Positions 17,762-26,320 of a stretch of DNA of 64,000 nucleotides are shown piece by piece. The DNA is taken from contig CAMQVH010000004.1 in NCBI GenBank assembly GCA_947038155.1, forward strand, positions 107,118 to 171,117, in the 5' to 3' direction. The position numbers were made by a program, and so were the translations under genes. The stretch comes from an uncultured Bacteroides sp. (GTDB lineage Bacteria; Bacteroidota; Bacteroidia; Bacteroidales; Bacteroidaceae). How positions within the stretch are numbered: position 1 is the first letter of the stretch; each line of letters begins with the position of its first letter. The notes below the pieces were generated by a model. It was given only the letters and a program-made list of their open reading frames with translations. It searched no databases and was not told the DNA's origin.

Positions 17762-18053
17762 CTGATGTAAACGTTGATTATTTAATAATAGTCAACGTTT
17801 TTCTTTTGTTTGGGGTACATCAATTTTATTGAATTCTGAGTGGTTTCATATTGCGATTATCCCCTATAAAACAGTAAATGTCCCCCTATGTCCCCCTTTG
17901 CTGTATACTATATTGATTTGATAAACAGGCAAATATTTGATTTAATTAAGAATATATTTATACCCCCTATTTTATAAAGCAACTCCCATTATTATTCCTA
18001 CATTTGCATTCAGAGATTCGTCTCTTTAGTTGGGAAACATAAACCTTTTGTTC

Positions 18054-19739
18054 ATGAAGCATTTACGACAAACTGTACTTTTTATATTGTTAGGATTCTT
18101 ATTGACTGCTTGTCATCATACAGCCGACCGATTGTTATCTATCGAACAATTGATCAAACTGAAACCGGACAGCGCTCTTTCTTTACTTCGCCAAATTCAG
18201 TATCCGGAGAAGCTGTCGGATTCAAATAGGGCTTTGTATGCATTGCTAATGACTCAGGTGATCAATCAGTCATCTGATGAGGAGCATAAAAGTGATTCAC
18301 TTATATCTGTTGCAATTGATTATTATAAAGGAACCACGGACTCTGTTCATGCGGCACTGGCTTATTATAATGCCGGTCTGGTAGCAATGGATAATGAAGA
18401 TTCGGAAGCTTCCCTGCATAATTTCCTAAAGACAATCGATTGGTTGGGAGAGAGTGATAACGATGAACTTCAGTTCATGGTCAGGTATAAAATGAGTCGT
18501 CTTTTCAACTTGCGACTGATTCCTGATGAGGAACTACGGTTGGGGAAGGCAGCGTTACCTTATGCCGAACGGACAGGCAACCCTTTGTATATCTGTGCAC
18601 TGTTGCCGTATATCACTCACGGATTTATGCAGACAAATCAACTGGATAGCGCCTATAAATATTCTGTGCAAGCGATACAACTGGCTGAGAAAGAGAACTT
18701 GGTCCGGGCATTATCACATATTTATTCACAGCATGCCCATCTTTGCATGGCGATGAAGGACTATAAACAGGCGTTGATGTATCGCGATAAAGATTTGGCT
18801 ATTCTATTTGAACTTTTCGGAGAGGAAAATGAATATATCTATGATCATTATATAAATAAGGCAAACACACTGACTGAACTGCATCAGTATGATTCTGCTT
18901 TCTACTACATTAATAAAGCGGTGGAAGATACAACAGATATACAATATACAACTCGAAAGTCTTTGGCTAAGGCTGAAATTTATGCTGCTACCGGGCAGAT
19001 GGATTCGGCATATTATTATATGAACCGACATGCTGACTTGCGGGATAGGCTCATAGAGGAGAGAGATAAGGAAGGCTTACTGACTTTGCACCGGAATTAT
19101 CACAATGATGAATTGAAAAAAGCCAATACCCGTCTCTGGCAACAGGCGGTAGAAAGGAAGCTGCAACTGTATGTTGTGACTATTGTTTGTTGCCTGGCGA
19201 TTTTGTTAGGGGGGTGCATCTACTTCTTTTTATATAAAAGGAAACAACAGGAAGTATTGCGTCAGAAAGGACAGATTGCCCATCAGCAGGAGTTGTTGAA
19301 GTACCGTGAAATAGAAAAACTACAGGCAGAAAAAGACTTGTCGGAAGCTAAGGAAAGGGAAGCGCAGATTCGGGAGAAAGAGGCTTTACTAAAGGTTGAG
19401 TTCTTTAAGCGCCTGAATGAAACTTGTATTCCTGTGATTGAAAATCCGAAGACCCAGCAGAATATAATGCTCAAGAATGAGGACTGGAAAGTAATATTCA
19501 AGAATGCCAACAGTATCTTCCTGAATTTTACAGAACGTCTGAAGAATCAGTATCCTGCACTGAATGAGGAGGATTTGCGGTATTGCTGTATGGTGAAAAT
19601 GCAGTTTTCGCAGACTGATATTGCTAAGATCATGCATCTGGAGAAAGATTCGGTGAAGAAAAGACTGAAAAGAATTCGTACCGAAAAGATGGGGATAGCG
19701 CAGGAAACGACATTGGAGGCTGTGCTTCGGGACTTTTAA
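18054..19739 (+). CDS. TPR protein with transmembrane helix, coiled coil and LuxR-like helix-turn-helix
   Basis: 561 residues from ATG 18054 (an in-frame TTG at 18030 is unlikely). A lipoprotein-like signal (LLGFLLTACHH, Cys20) leads into periplasmic TPR repeats (about 25-345). A membrane helix follows at about 370-394 (YVVTIVCCLAILLGGCIYFF), then a cytoplasmic coiled coil (about 396-455) and a terminal helix-turn-helix (about 500-545, NEEDLRYCCMVKMQFSQTDI then AKIMHLEKDSVKKRLKRIR). This layout suits a membrane-bound one-component regulator, with TPRs sensing outside and DNA binding inside. The -7 box TACATTTG lies at 17999-18006. The next two genes follow at short spacing and may be its operon partners or targets. 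Confidence 0.8.
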   Translation: MKHLRQTVLFILLGFLLTACHHTADRLLSIEQLIKLKPDSALSLLRQIQYPEKLSDSNRALYALLMTQVINQSSDEEHKSDSLISVAIDYYKGTTDSVHAALAYYNAGLVAMDNEDSEASLHNFLKTIDWLGESDNDELQFMVRYKMSRLFNLRLIPDEELRLGKAALPYAERTGNPLYICALLPYITHGFMQTNQLDSAYKYSVQAIQLAEKENLVRALSHIYSQHAHLCMAMKDYKQALMYRDKDLAILFELFGEENEYIYDHYINKANTLTELHQYDSAFYYINKAVEDTTDIQYTTRKSLAKAEIYAATGQMDSAYYYMNRHADLRDRLIEERDKEGLLTLHRNYHNDELKKANTRLWQQAVERKLQLYVVTIVCCLAILLGGCIYFFLYKRKQQEVLRQKGQIAHQQELLKYREIEKLQAEKDLSEAKEREAQIREKEALLKVEFFKRLNETCIPVIENPKTQQNIMLKNEDWKVIFKNANSIFLNFTERLKNQYPALNEEDLRYCCMVKMQFSQTDIAKIMHLEKDSVKKRLKRIRTEKMGIAQETTLEAVLRDF

Positions 19740-19788
19740 ATGATTAAGAATGAGAATGAAATAATTTGTTAAACCAAACATTAGAATT

Positions 19789-21123
19789 ATGAAACAAACA
19801 CTGAGTTTTCATAGTCCGATCATTGCTTCTACACAGAGCAAGGTGGATGTAGAAGCTTTTGAGAAGAGTACAGATGCTTTTGAAAAGGGAGAGCACTTAC
19901 AGTCTTTTTATCTGTTGCTGGATTATATTGATCCGGAGTTACGCAGCAAATTTGGTAATGCGGAAGGAACGGAGTTTGCTGTGCCTCATGGTTCCATTAT
20001 GGTCTATCTGAAGCTGGAGGGTGACCAACTGAATATTACAGCTCCGTTTTTGTTGCTGCCGGAAAAGGGAAGGATACCTTTGCTGCGGCAGGTGGCAGCT
20101 TTGAATCTGACAGAACTGACATTAGCATGTATCTCTTTGCAGAATGATAAGTTGTTCTTTGACTTTCATTGTCCGGTGGCTTTATGCAATCCTTACAAGA
20201 TATACTATGTGCTTGAGGAAATTTGCCGGATAGGAGATAAATATGATGATGAATTTGTGACTAAGTTCAAGGCCGAGCGTATTTATGAACCCAAAATTAC
20301 TCCATACGACGATGAAACGGTAGATAAGGTATACGAAGCTCTTCAGCAGACCTGCAAGGAATGTATGGACGCTGTAAAATACTTTGAGACAGAACGAAAG
20401 TATGGTTATGCCTGGAATATATTATCCAGTACGCTTCTTAAAATATGCTATTTTGTCTGTCCGCAGGGGCAACTGCTGAATGATCTTGATAAAGCGATTA
20501 CAGATCACGGACGCGAGGATATGCCATTGCCGGAGATTGTATCCCGTACCAAATCTGTTGTCACACGCCTTCAGGAAATGACGAAGGAGCAACTGGCTGC
20601 CGATCTTTACTTTGTTGAAACTTTCATTTCGGACAGACGCCGTTCCGTACTGAAAAACATTCAGGATAACTTTGAAGATACATACGAGAAAGCTGGCTCG
20701 GCATTGGAATCAGGTGACTTCATCGTTTGCTGCTTGCTTATTATTAATAAGTTCTATGAATTGTACTATTATAATAATGTGCAGAATGATGTGAATGCGG
20801 TAGTTGCAAAAGCTATGAAGGCTACCTCTGCCATGTTATGGGAAGAAGCTGCTCCGATATTATATGAAGCGATGGACAATATCATGGAAGGAGAACTGGA
20901 TGTAGATGATGACGAAGAAGGTGGTGACGAAGACGGAGAAATAATGGGCTTCGACATGTCACAACTACAACAGATGCAACAGGAAATGATGCAGCAGGCG
21001 ATGCAGAATATCGATATGGAGCAAATACAGAAGATGCAGCAACTTGCTATGGAGAATATGCAAAAGATGATGGCCGGTATGTATGGCAACAATAACAATA
21101 CGGAAGAGGACACTAACAAATAA
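19789..21123 (+). CDS. Uncharacterised cytosolic protein with YbjN-like region and Met/Gln-rich tail
   Basis: 444 residues, no signal peptide or membrane helix. Residues about 60-160 (SIMVYLKLEGDQLNITAPFL, ...RIPLLRQVAALN, ...DKLFFDFHCPVALCNPYKIY) follow the pattern of YbjN/type-III-chaperone-like domains; this is a visual judgement. A helical middle, an acidic linker (DVDDDEEGGDEDGE) and a tail dominated by Met and Gln (MSQLQQMQQEMMQQAMQNID and following) complete it. Only 11 bases separate it from the protease gene, whose C-terminal part has a similar YbjN-like pattern, so the two probably act together. No known function. Confidence 0.65.
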   Translation: MKQTLSFHSPIIASTQSKVDVEAFEKSTDAFEKGEHLQSFYLLLDYIDPELRSKFGNAEGTEFAVPHGSIMVYLKLEGDQLNITAPFLLLPEKGRIPLLRQVAALNLTELTLACISLQNDKLFFDFHCPVALCNPYKIYYVLEEICRIGDKYDDEFVTKFKAERIYEPKITPYDDETVDKVYEALQQTCKECMDAVKYFETERKYGYAWNILSSTLLKICYFVCPQGQLLNDLDKAITDHGREDMPLPEIVSRTKSVVTRLQEMTKEQLAADLYFVETFISDRRRSVLKNIQDNFEDTYEKAGSALESGDFIVCCLLIINKFYELYYYNNVQNDVNAVVAKAMKATSAMLWEEAAPILYEAMDNIMEGELDVDDDEEGGDEDGEIMGFDMSQLQQMQQEMMQQAMQNIDMEQIQKMQQLAMENMQKMMAGMYGNNNNTEEDTNK

Positions 21124-21134
21124 AGAACAAGACT

Positions 21135-22217
21135 ATGGAACAGAATATATACAATGCCATTTATAAAGTGAATCATGCCGGTGGCTGCGGCAGTTGTTTT
21201 TATCTGAAACAATATGATCTGTTTGTTACCAATTATCATGTAGTAGAGGGATTCCGTCAGGTAGCGATCCAGGATAATGATAAGAATTCGTTCCTGGCCA
21301 GGGTCGTTATGGTAAATTCCGTATTGGATATTGCTTTGCTGTCTGTGGAAGGGGATTTTTCTGCTCTTCCGGATATCCGGTTATCGGAGTTGAAAGAAGT
21401 CGCGATCGGACAGAAGATAAATGTGGCCGGCTATCCGTTTGGTATGCCGTTCACCGTGACTGAAGGTACGGTTTCTTCTCCCAGACAGCTGATTAATAAC
21501 AGTTATTATATTCAGACAGATGCTGCGGTCAATCCGGGAAATAGCGGAGGTCCCATGTTCAATGAACGTGGGGAACTGATCGCCATTACCGCCAGTAAGA
21601 TCACCGATGCGGATAATATGGGATTTGGTATTCCTGTGGATACACTGAAAAAGGTACTGGAGAATATAGAAAGTCTGGATCGCTCTGTTTTCAATGTGCA
21701 GTGTAATAGTTGCGATGAATTCATTTCCGAAGAAGATGAATATTGCCCTTGTTGCGGTGACAAACTGCCGGAAGAAATCTTTAAGGAGAGGGGACTGACT
21801 GATCTGGCTGTATTCTGCGAAGAAGCCATTGAAGCGATGGGAATCAATCCGGTATTGGCACGTGTGGGATACGAAGGCTGGAAATTCTATAAGGGAAGTT
21901 CGGAGATACGTATGTTTGTATACGACCGTTCTTATCTGTTTGCCACCTCCCCGCTGAATATTCTGCCAAAGAAGAACCTGGAACCTGTGCTGACCTATTT
22001 ACTTCAGACAGAGATTGCTCCTTATCGTTTCGGACTGGATGGAAATCAGATTTATCTTTCTTATCGTGTGCATATTTCTGATATATTCTCGGATTATTCG
22101 GAAGATGTTAAGACGAATCTGACCCATCTTGCTTTCAAGGCAGACGATCTGGATAATTATCTGGTAGATACTTTTGGCTGTGAGTTTTCCGAATATGCTA
22201 ATAAAAACGCTATCTGA
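21135..22217 (+). CDS. HtrA-like trypsin-fold serine protease with zinc ribbon and YbjN-like C-terminus
   Basis: 360 residues without a signal peptide, so cytoplasmic, unusual for DegP/HtrA relatives. The catalytic triad is His35 (TNYHVV), Asp65 (LDIALL) and Ser137 (NPGNSGGP); ITDADNMGFGIPVDTL closes the protease fold near residue 170. Instead of PDZ domains there is a four-Cys zinc ribbon (Cys190, 193, 204, 207) and then a domain of about 140 residues (LPKKNLEPVLTYLLQTEIA, FGLDGNQIYLSYRVHISDIF) resembling YbjN. The gene lies 11 bases after the 444-residue protein and ends in a strong terminator. The family is clear; the substrate and role are not. Confidence 0.85.
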   Translation: MEQNIYNAIYKVNHAGGCGSCFYLKQYDLFVTNYHVVEGFRQVAIQDNDKNSFLARVVMVNSVLDIALLSVEGDFSALPDIRLSELKEVAIGQKINVAGYPFGMPFTVTEGTVSSPRQLINNSYYIQTDAAVNPGNSGGPMFNERGELIAITASKITDADNMGFGIPVDTLKKVLENIESLDRSVFNVQCNSCDEFISEEDEYCPCCGDKLPEEIFKERGLTDLAVFCEEAIEAMGINPVLARVGYEGWKFYKGSSEIRMFVYDRSYLFATSPLNILPKKNLEPVLTYLLQTEIAPYRFGLDGNQIYLSYRVHISDIFSDYSEDVKTNLTHLAFKADDLDNYLVDTFGCEFSEYANKNAI

Positions 22218-22241
22218 CCAATAACTAAACTATTTGAATAT

Positions 22242-22286
22242 CACTCCTTTCGCTGAATTATTGAGGCGGAAGGAGTGTCTTTTTTC
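22242..22286 (+). terminator. Intrinsic terminator after the protease gene
   Basis: A 12-bp stem with one G-T pair (22242-22253 with 22266-22277), loop of twelve, tail TCTTTTTTCC. Confidence 0.85.
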
Positions 22287-22437
22287 CTCCCTGCCGGATA
22301 CTCGCAAATCTATTTTTACGAAGAATAACGAACGTTATATAGGTTTCAAAAAGCTCAAAAAAGGTAAAATGATGTTGCGATTCTCTGTTATTACTTATAC
22401 TTTTGGACGATTAACAACTAAAAAACACAATAAAGTT

Positions 22438-23172
22438 ATGAAGAAATTGATTTTTTTATTTGCATTTTGCCTTACTGTGACTAACATTTTCGCTCAAACT
22501 GACCCTAGCCAATTGAAAAAAGAAGGAAGCGACGCTTTTAATGCCAAGAACTATCCCGTAGCTTATGCTAAATTCAGCGAGTATCTGAAACAAACGAATA
22601 ACCAGGATTCTGCTATCGCTTATTACTGTGGTATGGCTGCAGACGAAGTGAAAAAGTATGCAGAAGCTGTGACTTTCTTTGATATTGCTATTCAAAAGAA
22701 ATTCAATACAGGTAATGCTTATGCCCGTAAAGCGCTGGCACTGGATGCTATGAAGAAGACTGACGAGTATGTTGCTACCTTGGAAGAAGGTCTGAAAGTA
22801 GACCCGGACAATAAAACAATGATTAAGAACTATGGTCTCCACTACCTGAAAGCAGGTATTGCTGCGCAGAAAGCCGGAAAAGCTGAAGAAGCAGAAGAAT
22901 GCTTTAAGAAAGTGATTCCTTTGGATCATAAAACATATAAAACCAATGCTTTGTATAGTCTGGGCGTTTTATGCTATAACGACGGTGCGAATATCCTGAA
23001 AAAGGCTGCTCCTCTGGCAAACTCTGATGCAGACAAATATGCTGCAGAAAAGGAAAAGGCAGATGGCAGATTTAAAGAAGCCATAGGTTACTTGGAAGAA
23101 GCTACCAAAGTTTCTCCGGAAGATACAAAGTCTAAAACTATGCTTTCTCAGGTGCAAGCAGCTATGAAGTAA
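22438..23172 (+). CDS. Secreted tetratricopeptide-repeat protein
   Basis: 244 residues from ATG 22438, where a signal peptide begins (KKLIFLFAFCLTVTNIFAQ); the longer frame upstream crosses the terminator and promoter. At least three TPRs follow (GSDAFNAKNYPVAYAKFSEY; YYCGMAADEVKKYAEAVTFF; AGKAEEAEECFKKVIPLD), then a last pair near the C-terminus. It is probably a periplasmic scaffold protein. A -7 box TACTTTTG (22398-22405) lies 33 bases upstream, and a strong terminator follows, so it is monocistronic. Confidence 0.8.
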   Translation: MKKLIFLFAFCLTVTNIFAQTDPSQLKKEGSDAFNAKNYPVAYAKFSEYLKQTNNQDSAIAYYCGMAADEVKKYAEAVTFFDIAIQKKFNTGNAYARKALALDAMKKTDEYVATLEEGLKVDPDNKTMIKNYGLHYLKAGIAAQKAGKAEEAEECFKKVIPLDHKTYKTNALYSLGVLCYNDGANILKKAAPLANSDADKYAAEKEKADGRFKEAIGYLEEATKVSPEDTKSKTMLSQVQAAMK

Positions 23173-23190
23173 ACTACCAATTCCAGATAG

Positions 23191-23228
23191 AAAGGGTTGC
23201 CGGGGAACATTTTGGCAACCCTTTTTTA
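23191..23228 (+). terminator. Intrinsic terminator after the TPR gene
   Basis: AAAGGGTTGCC (23191-23201) pairs with GGCAACCCTTT (23214-23224) and runs into T residues. Confidence 0.85.
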
Positions 23229-23239
23229 TTGCTTCTTTT

Positions 23240-23269
23240 TTTGAATGATCTACTTTTTGCGTACTTTTG
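23240..23269 (+). promoter_or_regulatory. Promoter of pabB-pabC
   Basis: TTTG 23240-23243 and TACTTTTG 23262-23269, spacer 18; ATG 23292 follows. Confidence 0.65.
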
Positions 23270-23291
23270 CTTTCCCAAAAAGAAAGACTTT

Positions 23292-24284
23292 ATGCAATTA
23301 TATACAAGAGAAGAAACGATTCGGAGAATGAACCATTTAGGGCAATCCTGCCGGCCTTTTATTTTTATCATTAATTATTTGCAGGATGCATCTTATATAG
23401 AAGAAGTTGCCTCTGTTGATCCTTCTGAAGTAGTATATAACCTGAATGGGTTTACCAACCAATCTTCATCGAAGGATGTGCGTTCTTGCTCTGAAGAACC
23501 TGTCCACTGGAATTCTTATCCCGAATCTTTCGATAGTTACCGTCGGTCATTTGATATCGTTCAACGGAATATATTTGCCGGAAACAGTTTTCTGACCAAT
23601 CTGACATGCCGCACGCCGATAGAGACGAACCTTAGTCTGAAAGATATTTTCTTCCGTTCAAAAGCAATGTATAAATTGTGGGTCAAGGATCAGTTCACTG
23701 TTTTCTCTCCCGAGATATTTGTCAGAATCCAACAGGGAAAAATCAGTTCTTATCCGATGAAAGGTACTCTTGATGCATCATTGCCTTCGGCTGTCCGGCA
23801 GCTGATGGATGATCCGAAAGAGGCAGCCGAACATGCTACTATCGTAGATTTGATCCGCAATGATTTAAGCATAGTGGCCGATCGGGTATCTGTGTCCCGA
23901 TACAGGTATATCGATAAGTTGCAGACGAATCGCGGAACTATTCTTCAGACGAGTTCTGAAATACAGGGAACCTTGCCGGATAATTATCGGGAAAATCTGG
24001 GACACATTCTTTTCAAACTCTTGCCTGCCGGTTCTATCACCGGTGCTCCCAAGAAAAAGACGATGCAGATTATCAGTGAAGCCGAGACGTATGAGAGAGG
24101 ATTCTATACGGGCGTGATGGGGTATTTCGACGGAAACAGTCTTGATAGTGCTGTTATGATACGTTTTGTGGAGCAGGAAGGCGACAGAATGTATTTTAAG
24201 AGCGGAGGCGGAATAACCTGCCGCAGTGAAGTGGAAAGTGAATATCATGAAATGAAACAAAAAGTATATGTGCCAATTTATTGA
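23292..24284 (+). CDS. pabB: Aminodeoxychorismate synthase component I
   Basis: 330 residues, a short form holding mainly the chorismate-binding domain. ATG 23292 fits the promoter. Visible family motifs: SYPMKGTLDAS (the Lys of P-x-KGT is the residue that distinguishes aminodeoxychorismate synthase), DLIRNDLSIVADRVSV, LPAGSITGAPKKKTMQII, and RGFYTGVMGYFDG with FKSGGGITCRSEVESEYHE. With a glutamine amidotransferase it makes 4-amino-4-deoxychorismate for folate. The lyase gene pabC overlaps its end by 17 bases, so the pair is coupled. A stand-alone pabA is not in the window. Confidence 0.9.
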   Translation: MQLYTREETIRRMNHLGQSCRPFIFIINYLQDASYIEEVASVDPSEVVYNLNGFTNQSSSKDVRSCSEEPVHWNSYPESFDSYRRSFDIVQRNIFAGNSFLTNLTCRTPIETNLSLKDIFFRSKAMYKLWVKDQFTVFSPEIFVRIQQGKISSYPMKGTLDASLPSAVRQLMDDPKEAAEHATIVDLIRNDLSIVADRVSVSRYRYIDKLQTNRGTILQTSSEIQGTLPDNYRENLGHILFKLLPAGSITGAPKKKTMQIISEAETYERGFYTGVMGYFDGNSLDSAVMIRFVEQEGDRMYFKSGGGITCRSEVESEYHEMKQKVYVPIY

Positions 24285-24864
24285 AACGATTCGCATAGAA
24301 GACGGACAGGTTTATAATCTGTCGTATCACATAGCGCGCATGAACCGGACTCGTGCCGCCTTTTGGAAAGAAGCGGCTCCCATTGATTTGTCCGGCTTTG
24401 TATCTCCTCCGTCTCTGTCCGGTATCTGGAAGTGCCGGATTGTGTACGGTAAAGAAATCGAAGAGGTCGGATACGCTTCTTATCAAATGAGAATGGTTTC
24501 TTCCTTGCGTCCGGTTGCTTCGGACACTATTGATTATAGTTACAAGAGTATCAATCGGGGAGAATTGAATGATCTGTTTGCCCGGAGAGGGAAGGCAGAC
24601 GATATTCTGATAGTGAAAGACGGATATCTGACAGATACCTCCATTGCCAACATAGCGTTGTATGACGGACATACATGGTATACTCCGGCCCATCCCTTGC
24701 TTCAGGGGACGAAGCGTGCAGAACTGTTGGATAATCGGTTCATTGTGGAGAAAGATATCCGGCAGGCGCAATTGGGCGATTACTCCCATATCATGTTGTT
24801 CAATGCGATGATCGATTGGAAACGGCTCATCATACCTGTCAATGAAAAACATTTTATTCTATAA
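24268..24864 (+). CDS. pabC: Aminotransferase class IV, 4-amino-4-deoxychorismate lyase
   Basis: 198 residues, shorter than the usual ~270. ATG 24268 lies inside pabB (17-base overlap). The PLP-binding Lys is probably Lys93 (SYKSINRGELNDLF) and the class IV signature is ILIVKDGYLTDTSIANIALY. It would cleave aminodeoxychorismate to p-aminobenzoate and pyruvate, the step following PabB; context is the main support for this substrate over a branched-chain aminotransferase. Confidence 0.87.
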   Translation: MCQFIETIRIEDGQVYNLSYHIARMNRTRAAFWKEAAPIDLSGFVSPPSLSGIWKCRIVYGKEIEEVGYASYQMRMVSSLRPVASDTIDYSYKSINRGELNDLFARRGKADDILIVKDGYLTDTSIANIALYDGHTWYTPAHPLLQGTKRAELLDNRFIVEKDIRQAQLGDYSHIMLFNAMIDWKRLIIPVNEKHFIL

Positions 24865-25040
24865 CTAAAATTAACGGAATTATATACAGAACCGTTGAAC
24901 AAAGCCTCTTTTTAATCTGTTATATTTATGTGTTTTTCATAGTATTAGATAAAGATTAATTAAAAGAGATTGTACTTCACTTGTGAAAGCTTAGAGTACA
25001 TCAGAAGCAGAAGAGTCTGTTTTTTTGATAAATGTGTTAG

Positions 25041-25072
25041 AGCATCGGTTTTACCAGGCCGATGCTTTTTTT
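25041..25072 (+). terminator. Intrinsic terminator between pabC and the DUF2461 gene
   Basis: GCATCGG (25042-25048) pairs with CCGATGC (25059-25065), followed by seven T. Confidence 0.8.
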
Positions 25073-25116
25073 ATGTCCTTTTGTTGCGTTTTGTAGTTTA
25101 TATGAAATAAAATTTG

Positions 25117-25124
25117 TACGTTTG
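25117..25124 (+). promoter_or_regulatory. -7 box upstream of the DUF2461 gene
   Basis: TACGTTTG fits TAnnTTTG. A TTTG at 25090-25093 is 23 bases away, slightly far for the -33 element. Confidence 0.5.
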
Positions 25125-25141
25125 TAGGGTAATAATAGAAA

Positions 25142-25816
25142 ATGATGAAGATGAACATACCCGTTATCTTTCAGTTTTTAAAAGATCTTTCTGCGAATAA
25201 TAATCGTGAGTGGTTCAATGAGCACCGGTCAGAATATGAAGTAGCCCGTGCCGAGTTTGATAACTTTCTGGCAACAGTAATCGCCCGCATCTCTTTGTTC
25301 GATGAAACAATCCGGGGAATCCAACCCAAAGATTGTACCTATCGTATTTATCGGGATACCCGCTTCTCTGCGGATAAGACACCCTATAAGATACATTTTG
25401 GCGGCTATATCAATGCCAAAGGCAAGAAATCCGATCATTGCGGATACTATATGCATCTGCAGCCTGATGGAAGCATGCTTGCCGGAGGAAGCCTGTGTTT
25501 GCCTCCCAACGTACTGAAAGCTGTCCGCCAAGCCATTTATGACAATGTGGAAGAGTATATCTCCATTGTAGAAGACCCCGAATTCAAAAAATATTTTCCT
25601 GTAGTGGGAGAGGACTTCATGAAAACAGCTCCCAAGGGATTCCCGAAAGATTTTAAATATATTGATTATCTGAAGTGCAGACAGTTTGTCTGTTCTTATC
25701 TTGTTCCCGATGATTTTTTCACTCGGGCGGACATGATGGAGCAGATAGAGAAAGCATTCCGACAGTTCAAGAGATTTGCCGATTTCATCAATTACACAAT
25801 TGATGATTTTGAATAA
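25142..25816 (+). CDS. DUF2461 domain protein
   Basis: 224 residues covering the whole family (FLKDLSANNNREWFNEHRSE at the start, TYRIYRDTRFSADKTPYKIH in the middle, CGYYMHLQPDGSMLAGGSLC later). The family is widespread and soluble but has no known biochemical role. It is followed after 39 bases by the YhcH gene and then glgB, so a three-gene transcript from the promoter at 25117 is likely. Confidence 0.88.
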   Translation: MMKMNIPVIFQFLKDLSANNNREWFNEHRSEYEVARAEFDNFLATVIARISLFDETIRGIQPKDCTYRIYRDTRFSADKTPYKIHFGGYINAKGKKSDHCGYYMHLQPDGSMLAGGSLCLPPNVLKAVRQAIYDNVEEYISIVEDPEFKKYFPVVGEDFMKTAPKGFPKDFKYIDYLKCRQFVCSYLVPDDFFTRADMMEQIEKAFRQFKRFADFINYTIDDFE

Positions 25817-25855
25817 AATAATACCTAAAAATATAAACTTAAAAATTAAACTCAT

Positions 25856-26302
25856 ATGGTAGTAGATACTTTAGAAAATCTGGAAAAATACGCGTCTTTG
25901 AATCCTTTGTTTGCACAAGCTATTGAGTTCTTGAAATCTCATGACCTCCAAGCCATGGAAATAGGCAAGACTGAACTGAAAGGAAAAGATCTGCTAGTGA
26001 ATATCGCACAGACAAAGCCTAAGACTAAGGAAGAGGCGAAACTGGAAACGCATAATGAATTTATTGATATTCAGATTCCATTGTCGGGAACAGAGGTGAT
26101 GGGGTATACTGCTGCCAAAGATTGTGTGCCTGCCGACGCTCCTTACAATGCCGAAAAAGATATTACTTTCTTCGAAGGACTGGCAGAAACATATGTAGCC
26201 GTGAAACCGGGAATGTTTGCCATCTTCTTCCCGCAAGACGGACATGCTCCCGGCATTACTCCCGACGGAGTGAAGAAAGTGATCGTAAAAGTAAAAGCAT
26301 AA
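25856..26302 (+). CDS. YhcH/YjgK/YiaL (DUF386) family protein
   Basis: 148 residues with the family's cupin-like barrel; ETHNEFIDIQIPLSGTEVMG and FAIFFPQDGHAPGI hold the conserved His and acidic metal ligands. Relatives are linked to sialic acid and other sugar catabolism, probably as sugar anomerases, but this is not proven generally. It lies 18 bases upstream of glgB, suggesting co-expression. Confidence 0.87.
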   Translation: MVVDTLENLEKYASLNPLFAQAIEFLKSHDLQAMEIGKTELKGKDLLVNIAQTKPKTKEEAKLETHNEFIDIQIPLSGTEVMGYTAAKDCVPADAPYNAEKDITFFEGLAETYVAVKPGMFAIFFPQDGHAPGITPDGVKKVIVKVKA

Positions 26303-26320
26303 ACCTAATTCAATTCTGAT

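Noticed and set aside
24196..24852. 218-residue minus-strand ORF over pabC
   Set aside because: Antisense shadow; pabC has PLP and class IV motifs on the plus strand.
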